Origin: Malus domestica
Taxonomy: Eukaryota; Streptophyta; Magnoliopsida; Rosales; Rosaceae
DNA length: 64,000 nt
Direction: 5' to 3'
Assembly (NCBI RefSeq): GCF_042453785.1
Contig: NC_091671.1
Span: forward strand, 36,409,001-36,473,000
Shown here: positions 56,720 through 64,000 of the stretch, piece by piece
Position numbering within the stretch: position 1 is the first letter of the stretch
Layout: each line of letters opens with the position of its first letter
The notes under the pieces: model-generated
What the model was told of the DNA's origin: nothing
The model's input: only the letters and a program-made list of their open reading frames with translations
The model's database searches: none
Position numbers and translations under genes: made by a program

Positions 56720-59505
56720 TGACACACCTCGACCCAGGATGTCTACTAGAAATCCGAATCGAGTTGTGCTGGTCGACACCTGGAAGGTGACGAAACCATA
56801 AATTGTGATGATGTGGAAAATGTGAAAAAATTTAAACCTAAGAGTGCCTAAAAACTAGAGTGCGCTGGTGAGCGGGAATGAACCCACTTCACACGTGACG
56901 TTAGAGCATAAGTAAGTACAGTAGAGTGAATTGAGAATCATACCATCGAAAAAAATCCCCAATACTAAGATTTGCCATGAATCCTTGTCGATAAGAAAGC
57001 TCAGCTAATAAAATCTGGAGGGTGAAAACAAAACAATACTAGCACATAAGTCGGAGTCACCTATTGTGACCTGTACGACTTATCCATATCTCACCAATCA
57101 ATGCTAGCACATAAGTCGGCGTCACCTATAGTGACATGTACGACTTATCCATATCTCATCAATCAATGCTAGCACATAAGTCAGAGTCACTTATATAGCT
57201 CATCTAGCAATTCTTGCACACGAGTCGGAACCACCTAAAGTGAACTGTACGACAGGCTGGGTGTAAATAAATACGCTCAAGTGCTATAATCACGTGAAGG
57301 CTGTGTGAAGTATTGCAAGTCACCTACGAGTCGGAACCACCTAAAGTGTGGTCTGTACGACAGGCTGGCACCTACCTTGGATCCAAGGTGAGTGTGTGGT
57401 GCGGGAGGTGAACGATCACGTGAAGGCTAGGCCTTGTCTTCAGGCGGAGCACTAACACCGAAGTGCAGGATAATGAGCTATAATTACATCTCGACATAAC
57501 CATACCCACTGTAATTACTATCATCAACATGTACTCATCTGAAACTTACCTGGGCGTCCGCAACGTCATTTGACATAACCACTTGAACGTCCCCAAATTC
57601 TGAATCGGAACTAAACTCGGTAATAGGCCAAAATAATTAAAATCACGGTTAATCTCTATGCGATTAACCATCATAACTTCTTTCCTTAAAGAAATCAAGT
57701 ACCATGTTAAATTCGGGTTATTTTATGGCTGCATCTAACTGTCTTGTTAGACTACCTACGTACCCTCAAACGGGATCAAGCCATTCGTAGTTCAACTTAG
57801 TACGTCAAAGCATTCACAGTCATTATATGTAGGTAATATGCATATAGATATGCCATAATGCAATCTAACACTCAACCATATCATAATATCTTAGACTATA
57901 TAAATATATGTGTGACATGGTATACATATGCATAAATCAAATTAAAAGCGTTTGCAGCATTATCAATCATATATATATACGATAAAAGGAAAAGACCCAC
58001 TCACCTGAGGTCCGTGCTACAACTCCCTAGTACGAATATAAAGACATCACGAACCATCGTCACCTAGAACAATGATCAAATCACATCTAAGAGTTTATAA
58101 CAATAGAACACATAATTTACGTAAAACACATCCCTACGTAATTCGATCCGGAAGGTCCGCATCACAGATTTCTGATCCATTACTTCCAAAAATGCACATT
58201 ATAATTCTAGAACAATATCCTAAAGTTTCGGGACGATCCAACAGTCGAATCTTCACCAATTGCCAAAACCAAGTGGCGTTTAACGTTTTATTTTACGAAC
58301 TTACAAATTAAATTCGGAAAGATCCGTGCGTCGGATTCCCGATCCATAAGTTCCTATAATCCTCAAATATTACGAACAATAACCTATTAAAGTTTGATGA
58401 CGATTCAACGGTTGGATCGTCGATTCATATAATGACCTAATCACGTATTGTAGAGAATTTAGGTTCTAACGATCAACCTGCGTCATACTATTGTCATAAA
58501 TGAATTCAAGGCATCTAATTTAGCCTAAGAATAGCATCGATGGCCCCCTGGCCACGTGCCGCCGTGGGTGGTGGTCGACCGCCCTGACTCATCGGAAAAT
58601 TCAACTATTTTTAAAAATTCTCAAAAATTTCAAAAATGAAGATATCAAAGAGTAGAGCAAAGTTTATACCTACAGTCAAGTCTAATTTGGCCTAGAAAGG
58701 CTCCAATTTCACTCGAACCCGTCGGAAACCCTAGAAATGAGTGTGTTTCAATTCGACCTCCATGCGAGCCCGATGCCTCCACCACGATTTGGGCTTTGTT
58801 CCTGGGGTTGAGGGGAACCTATTGGTGGTGGTAATTAGTTGAGTTACCTTCACAATTGATGAATCGCCGCCACGAACCCTGTCTCACCCACCGTGCGGGT
58901 TTCACAATTTCAAGGCCAAATTCCATCAATTTTGGAGTGGAATGGGTAGAGGGAAGGTCATGAAGTGATTCCCAAGTGGTGGCTCGACTTAATTTGCCGG
59001 AATTTGGCCGGAGGAACCCACGGTTCCATTACTTCCGACCGGGTCGGATCGCACAAGCTAAGTAGGGATCCTTGATCCCGTGCTGCTTTCCCTCTCTCCC
59101 GTCCCCTCCTTCCCCACTCTGATTCGTTCAACCTCCCTCCTCTATTCCGTTCCCTCTTATTTTCCTTTCCCTCGCTGCCATCAGGCAGCCTCTCCTCCAT
59201 CTTTTTTCATCTTCTTATTTTCTTATTGGTTATATTCCCACAAGATGGGAGTTCAATTTAATTAAAACTAAACTTAAAATAACCAATTTCAAAAGTTCAT
59301 AACTGTACCGATATAATCTGGACTCGCAAACGGCTTTCGCCTATGTGTTCGTACCAACGAGTACTACTTAAATACGCTAAAAGAATAAGTCATACGTTTC
59401 TCTAACGATGGTCAACGGAAGTCCAAGCCCTTGCCTCTAGGGCATTTTCGTCAATTCCCTTGGTTAAAGTAAATAAAAACGTAAAGTTAGGGATGGGTTG
59501 TCACA
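56720..59505. mobile_element. Solo LTR inserted in gypsy RT
   Basis: 2786 bp, starting TGACACACCTCGACC and ending GGATGGGTTGTCACA (TG...CA). It is flanked by atcta (56715-56719) and atctg (59506-59510), a 5-bp target duplication with one change. Removing the insert and one flank rejoins the RT frame (..ACTCAG / ATG GAT GAT GAG). Inside are repeated gctagcacataagtcgg and gtgacctgtacgacttatcc units (57045-57200) and cggaaccacctaaagtg units (57220-57370). No ORF for a retroelement protein is present. Confidence 0.75.
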
Positions 59506-59820
59506 ATCTGAGTGGCATTCTTACCAACCACAAATTCCAGAAATAGCAATTTATTTGTACAAATATGCATTTCTTAAGATTCGTATACAATTGATTTTCT
59601 TTCAACACGCTCAAAACTTGTCTCAAATGCATCACGTGTTCTTCTTTGGTCTTCGTATGGATTAAAATGTCATCAAAATAAACCACAACAAAGAGACCGA
59701 TAAGGGGATGAAGAACCTGATTCATAAGCCTCGTGAAAGTACTCAACGCATTAGACAGTCTAAACAGTAACATTAGCCACTCAAACAATCCATCCTTACT
59801 CTTGACCGCCGTTTTCCACT
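59506..59820 (-). pseudogene. Gypsy reverse-transcriptase fragment, N-terminal piece
   Basis: The minus strand reads [36 protein letters not shown], then YFDD (the catalytic YxDD box), [20 protein letters not shown] and YTNLKKCIF, up to the LTR junction. Together with 56500-56719 it represents about 140 residues of one RT domain. No protease or integrase remains. Confidence 0.88.
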
Positions 59821-59834
59821 AAACTTTCATTCAC

Positions 59835-60080
59835 CACCTCCTTTTATTTTGGCTAGACTTTCATTTACCCCTAAACTAGCACACTATTGTTAATTCACCA
59901 ATCGAAATGTCTCCTGTCAATTATTTTCCCGAACTAGCACGAGATTTAGCCAATTTACCATTAACGTCAAATCATGTGAGTGTCATGCCACTTGATTTTG
60001 AGAGCATGACATCTACACTAAAGCGGTGCTCCCTATTTTTTGCCTCTTCAACTCTTCACAATGGTCTAAAACATATTTTT
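59835..60080. repeat. Dispersed duplicate of 54610-54890
   Basis: Same orientation as the earlier block. It has small indels, and both copies lie next to TE or F-box fragments. Confidence 0.75.
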
Positions 60081-60311
60081 TTTCTTCAATGTTTCATTGT
60101 GAAGAGGTTGAAATACGAATTCACCCCTCAAAAGTAATTACATACTTTCACATGCATGATCTAAAGGGCGGAAATTAGCTAATTAATGCTAAGTTCATCG
60201 AGTAAATCGGCAGAAAAAAATCTTTCATGGATTAAATTGATCATATCATGCCTTTTTAATTTTTTTTTAACATTGTCAACATCTCCAAGAAAACTCAATT
60301 CTACAGCTTAA

Positions 60312-60739
60312 GGAGGGTGTATTCAATTGAGAATTTGAGAGATTTTAATGGATTTATAAATCCATGGATTTTAATGGAGTTTAATTGATTTGTGGAGATT
60401 CCATGTAAAATTTTGATTCAATTCCCTCGAAATCTCTTGGGGGAGGTGAGATTTGTGGATGCTCAAAATACACTACGAAATCTCTCCAATTCTCTCTAAT
60501 TCCTCAACTTTCTCAAATTCTTTAAAATCAAATTCTAATTGCATACACCTGGAATGTTATAAACTTCTTTAAAATTCTAATTGAATACACCTGGATTTCT
60601 AAGGATTTTCATAAACTATCTTAAAATTCTGATTGAATATACATTGAATTTCAGAGAATCACTTAAATTCCTGATTGAATACCCCTAGATTCATTAAAAG
60701 AATTAAAATCCCTCAAAATCATAATTGAATACACCCCCC
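60312..60739. mobile_element. PIF/Harbinger (Tourist-like) MITE
   Basis: 428 bp. The left end ggagggtgtattcaattgag pairs with the reversed right end ggggggtgtattcaattatg over about 36 bp. The target duplication is TAA at 60309-60311 and 60740-60742. The words attgaatacac and aaattct recur many times inside. Non-coding. Confidence 0.85.
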
Positions 60740-60862
60740 TAACAGTCTAAAAACCAATCCATTTTTCAGAAATGGAATCATAATCCCTTTTCGAAACCCA
60801 AAAAAGAAGAAAATCTAGCCGATTACAAAATGATTCAACACATTGTGGTGACCAAAATTTCC

Positions 60863-61637
60863 TTATTCCCAGCCGGTAGGAGCGGGAACTCCACCTTCAA
60901 CAATGGGGGCAGTAGCCAGAGCCTGTGGTGGTGGAACCGCCGAATCCCATCCATTTGCTACTATTGGTGCTGCTTCTACGGTCCAGCCAGGAGCTGCAGG
61001 GATGGGTGCAGATGCATCCGTTGGCCACTAAGCATCAGATATTTGGGCAGACCAATCACCGCCAATAGGTGCAGAGAAATCGTTGCCGTACTCGATTGCT
61101 GCAGTTTCTTCTTCCTTTTCCTTGGCCTCCTCAGGCTCTCTATAGAAGAATAGATCAACCATAACATCCCACTTGTGACTGGGAAGGAGTGAACCACGCA
61201 TTTCCAAGACCATCCTTGTTGGAGCCAGAAAAGACATCCTATGCTGTGCTTGCCCTTGTTAATTGTTATTGGCTGGGATGCCAATATCAACATAACGCAT
61301 AGAAGAATCGGTGTCACAGAAAGCAATGGTGGGAATGTTTCCGAGAGCAGCTTCCTTAATGGGCTGGCTGTCAGTTCGTGGATCGGTCAAAATGAGAAGA
61401 CGGGGTTCATTGAATGATGTCTGGAGCTGATTGGTAAAAGTACCAGGAGTGTGCCTGCCAGCAATTGCATTGGCACTAGTGTGCTTAGCAAATTTCAGTA
61501 CAGCCCTCTGACTGTATGGCCTTGCGGATTGCTCAATGATATCCTTTGGGTTTTCAATCGCAACAATCACTCTGGCTGCCAGCTGCAGCTTGTCCCAAGT
61601 TTTCCCAAGATTAATGATATAGATTCCATCGTTGCGT
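60863..61637 (-). pseudogene. 40S ribosomal protein SA (RPSA/uS2) pseudogene
   Basis: The minus strand reads [60 protein letters not shown] and [12 protein letters not shown] short insertion (about 7 nt) then shifts the frame and creates a stop, and a second small indel restores it before [24 protein letters not shown] interrupts SDA/WPTD before the end PAPTGWE and TAA 60863. No introns interrupt about 250 codons, which fits a retrocopy, although no poly(A) is visible. The N-terminal part is cut off by the LTR element at 61638. Confidence 0.88.
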
Positions 61638-61798
61638 TGTTAGGATGCCAGGTGGCATCATCTTGTGGTGACAATTAGAGTTGAGCATGAGTATAAATAG
61701 TACATTGTAAGAGAAGGAAGGGAGTTAATGAAATGATATTGTTGTTCTGTTAGTATTTCTCTGTGCAATTGTAGAAGATGTGGAGCTAGGTTCTAACA
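61638..61798 (+). repeat. 5' LTR, 161 bp
   Basis: Begins TGTTAGGATGCC and ends GGTTCTAACA (TG...CA with a short inverted TGTTAG/CTAACA end). It contains TATAAATA at 61692-61699, a likely promoter. Confidence 0.92.
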
Positions 61799-61799
61799 T

Positions 61800-61811
61800 T
61801 GGTATCAGCCA
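61800..61811 (+). promoter_or_regulatory. tRNA-Met primer-binding site
   Basis: TGGTATCAGCCA, one base after the 5' LTR, matches the usual TGGTATCAGAGC start for initiator tRNA-Met over the first nine bases and then differs. Confidence 0.75.
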
Positions 61812-61871
61812 GCGTTGATCCTCTCAATCCTTCTCCGTTGTATAACGCCGCAAACATTTTGCAAAAAAACC

Positions 61872-63422
61872 ATGGAATCGAGGGTTTCCAATCTGGCAGC
61901 CCAGTTCGACGAATTCAAGAAGTCTCACGACTTGATTCTTCTTCAATTGCGGTCCCTCATGGCTAAGGGTCACGATTCAATATCGAATTCGAGGCAACCA
62001 TTCTTCAAAATGGCGTCTCATATCTCTGTTGTGAAATCGGATGAAATTGTTCTCAAGCTTCAATCCTTCCACAACGAAAAGATTCAAGCCCGTGAGAAAA
62101 GAGATGAATTCTGGTCTCAATTTCGTCCAAGATACAAGCCCAAGACTCGTTCTGGTCTACGACCCATATTGAAGAAATTCAAGAAGGTGCATGACTACGG
62201 CAAATACCACAAAGATGATTCTACAAAGTTTCGTTCCAGTTCCAAATTTCAAGAAATTTTTGGGTTTTTTCGAAGTGAATTGGCTGGAAAGAATGCAAAG
62301 GTTTTCGATTTACTCGACAAGAAAGTTGAAGACCCTGTGAAAAGTCCTCCATTTCTTGATTCTGATTGCATGAAATCCAAGATTCAAGCTTGCGTTCTGG
62401 GTTCTTCATCTCCTAACGAATTGGTTGCTGCGTTTAGCGATAAATTCAATCAATTCAGGACGTCGACTTCGTCTAATCGGGAATTTCACTGCACGAACGA
62501 CTTGGCCCAAGAATTCATTTTCATAATTTCCGTATCTGATGATGGGTTCGTGAAAATTGATTCACTTGCACTCCAAGTGTTTAATGAAAGGTCACACTCA
62601 GCAGATTGTGATTTTCAGTTGGGCTATCACATGCCGATTTCTGACACCGGAGGTACACTTTGTAGGTTCTTTACTTCGAATGTTCAAATTAAAGATGCTC
62701 ATAGTTCTAAATTTCTTGTTTGTCATGGTGAAGTCATGAAAAATGCTACTATTGTGCATTTGAAGCTTGGTTTCCATGAGTTAATTCGTGACAAGGGTGG
62801 GACAATTAGCCAGAGGCTCTTTAATTCAAAGTCCAAGAATACAGATTGTGCTCGGGGTTTTGATTGTTCCACGGTGGTCAAACGTGAGGTAAGTTTTGAT
62901 TCTTCCATGATCATTGATGGGGAGTATGCTGGTATTTTAGGATTGCATCATTTAGAAGCTTGTATGGACAAGAATAGAAAACATGAAAGCAAGTTCACTC
63001 TCTCCAGATTTGGAAATGGTTGCTGTATTGTTTGCTGTGTTGTTTGCCGTGTTGTTCTCAATCGTGACTATTGCAAGGGCATTCGGGATAAGGGTGGTGG
63101 CTCAAAATTCTGGTACAATGTCGCAATAAAGTGTGCAACTATCACTCCAGATGAAACTCGTGTTAAGGAGTTCCACTTGAAACAGATGTGGAGGAGTCCA
63201 AATGGGACCATACGGAACCATTTAAATGGTACTGTTTTTGGAGAACCTTTTATCTGCAGAAATGTTATCCTTCTTGTTCCAGATTGGACAATGCCAACAT
63301 GTATTGGGAGACATGTTTTTGGTGCTCAGTACCGAGCAACTGATGCAATCATAGAAGGACCTGGAAAACTTAAATTGGTTTTTGAAGCATCTTGCTATCG
63401 AATCAGGGAAGAAATATGTTAG
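61872..63422 (+). CDS. Element-encoded chimeric protein with captured NADP-isocitrate dehydrogenase segment
   Basis: Intact 516-aa frame from ATG 61872, the first ATG after the primer site. The N-terminus [20 protein letters not shown] looks like the start of retroelement Gag-type proteins, which is a weak resemblance. The middle (about 120-420) is not recognised; it repeats the phrase IRDKGGxxS / [14 protein letters not shown] two or three times. The C-terminal 85-90 residues (63118-63380) read [40 protein letters not shown] and [20 protein letters not shown], clearly cytosolic-type NADP-isocitrate dehydrogenase, including the substrate-binding SPNGTIRN and GRHxxGxQYRATD regions. The Asp usual in GDQYR is Ala. 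No intron lies in the captured piece. Enzyme activity is not expected, since the dinucleotide and metal sites are absent. Confidence 0.75.
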   Translation: MESRVSNLAAQFDEFKKSHDLILLQLRSLMAKGHDSISNSRQPFFKMASHISVVKSDEIVLKLQSFHNEKIQAREKRDEFWSQFRPRYKPKTRSGLRPILKKFKKVHDYGKYHKDDSTKFRSSSKFQEIFGFFRSELAGKNAKVFDLLDKKVEDPVKSPPFLDSDCMKSKIQACVLGSSSPNELVAAFSDKFNQFRTSTSSNREFHCTNDLAQEFIFIISVSDDGFVKIDSLALQVFNERSHSADCDFQLGYHMPISDTGGTLCRFFTSNVQIKDAHSSKFLVCHGEVMKNATIVHLKLGFHELIRDKGGTISQRLFNSKSKNTDCARGFDCSTVVKREVSFDSSMIIDGEYAGILGLHHLEACMDKNRKHESKFTLSRFGNGCCIVCCVVCRVVLNRDYCKGIRDKGGGSKFWYNVAIKCATITPDETRVKEFHLKQMWRSPNGTIRNHLNGTVFGEPFICRNVILLVPDWTMPTCIGRHVFGAQYRATDAIIEGPGKLKLVFEASCYRIREEIC

Positions 63423-63829
63423 GGAGGATTATCCGGTTCATATGTTTTATAGGCAGAAGAAACTAACATTTGAAAGTAATGTTCATGGATCTTTTGGTTT
63501 GCAGTCATATCCATCACAAGCAATACGCTTATGTTGATCAAATGATTTGGTCAATACCATTGCTCAACTTTTTTGGAGGGTGTAATGTGGAGTCAAGGCA
63601 GTGAGCTACTCTGCTACGCTAGAGAAGCAATGCTGATTGCTAGTGAAGTGAGTCCAATGGCAGAACCATTTCAGGAATGATGCTATTGGAGAGCTATACC
63701 ATGGACTGAAGCTTAAGTTCCAGAAATTGTGAACCTTTAATACATTCTTGTGATGTTGTTGTTATAGTTTTATTGCTGGTTTTCAATTGTACTTACTTCG
63801 AAATTGTAAATCTTACTTGTAAGATTGGT

Positions 63830-63844
63830 TTTAAGGGGGGGGTA
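63830..63844 (+). promoter_or_regulatory. Polypurine tract
   Basis: taaggggggggta directly before the 3' LTR start (TGTTAGG at 63846); primes plus-strand synthesis. Confidence 0.8.
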
Positions 63845-63845
63845 T

Positions 63846-64000
63846 TGTTAGGATGCCAGGTGGCATCATCTTGTGGTGACAATTAGAGTTGAGCATGAGT
63901 ATAAATAGTACATTGTAAGAGAAGGAAGGGAGTTAATGAAATGATATTGTTGTTCTGTTAGTATTTCTCTGTGCAATTGTAGAAGATGTGGAGCTAGGTT
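63846..64000 (+). repeat. 3' LTR, cut by window end
   Basis: Identical to 61638-61792 over 155 bases. The last six bases (expected to end in ACA) lie outside the window. Confidence 0.92.

Larger units (their letters stand above)
61638..64000 (+). mobile_element. Small LTR retrotransposon with captured host sequence
   Basis: Two LTRs in direct orientation bound a 2.05-kb interior: 61638-61798 and 63846-64000 (cut by the window end, about 6 bp missing). They are identical over all 155 comparable bases, so the insertion is recent. A primer-binding site (TGGTATCAGCC) follows the 5' LTR and a polypurine tract precedes the 3' LTR. There is no reverse transcriptase, integrase or protease, so it depends on other elements for mobility. 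It interrupts the RPSA pseudogene. Only the left flank (ttgcg) of the target duplication can be seen. Confidence 0.9.

Noticed and set aside
58958-59265. Arg/Glu-rich minus-strand frame inside the 2.8-kb LTR
   Set aside because: Purine-rich composition of the LTR; no similarity to a retroelement protein.

Overview
The window is nuclear DNA of a flowering plant. It shows multi-intron genes with GT/AG splice sites, plant-type telomeric repeats (TTTAGGG), F-box/FBD genes, an RTE-type LINE and many MITEs. The repeat families, above all the element carrying the coiled-coil ORF at 15058-15732, remind me of apple and pear (Rosaceae, Maleae). That placement is from memory and is moderately confident.

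Conserved host genes form a thin scaffold. They are the last three exons of a UBTD-like ubiquitin-domain protein gene (1082-3174, +), an eight-exon gene for DNA polymerase delta subunit 3 (25858-30269, -), a ten-exon gamma-glutamyl hydrolase gene (34581-39428, -), and a pair of small paralogous two-exon genes of unknown function (41877-42305 and 44722-45545, +).

From 3.6 to 25.2 kb an alternating series of minus-strand genes has expanded: a transposase-derived hAT-like gene next to an F-box/FBD/LRR gene, repeated about three times. One hAT-like gene (3597-5351) and one F-box gene (19939-21624) look intact. The other copies are broken by stops, frameshifts and internal deletions. This array holds an interstitial telomeric tract (9490-9722), a SINE with an 18-bp target duplication, a 9-bp-TSD MITE, and a 7.8-kb nest (11421-19263). 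The nest is an RTE LINE interrupted by a non-autonomous element that carries tandem repeats and a 224-aa coiled-coil ORF.

From 45.6 kb to the end the window is mostly mobile DNA: MITEs, a decayed PIF/Harbinger transposon, the 3' part of an LTR element with its LTR, two related Mutator-like MITEs, a 2.8-kb LTR inside a gypsy reverse-transcriptase fragment, and a ribosomal protein SA pseudogene. Two items stand out. One is a near-perfect 103-bp inverted repeat made from F-box coding sequence (54891-55117), a possible young small-RNA hairpin. The other is a recently inserted LTR element with identical LTRs (61638 to the window end) whose 516-aa ORF ends in a captured piece of NADP-isocitrate dehydrogenase.
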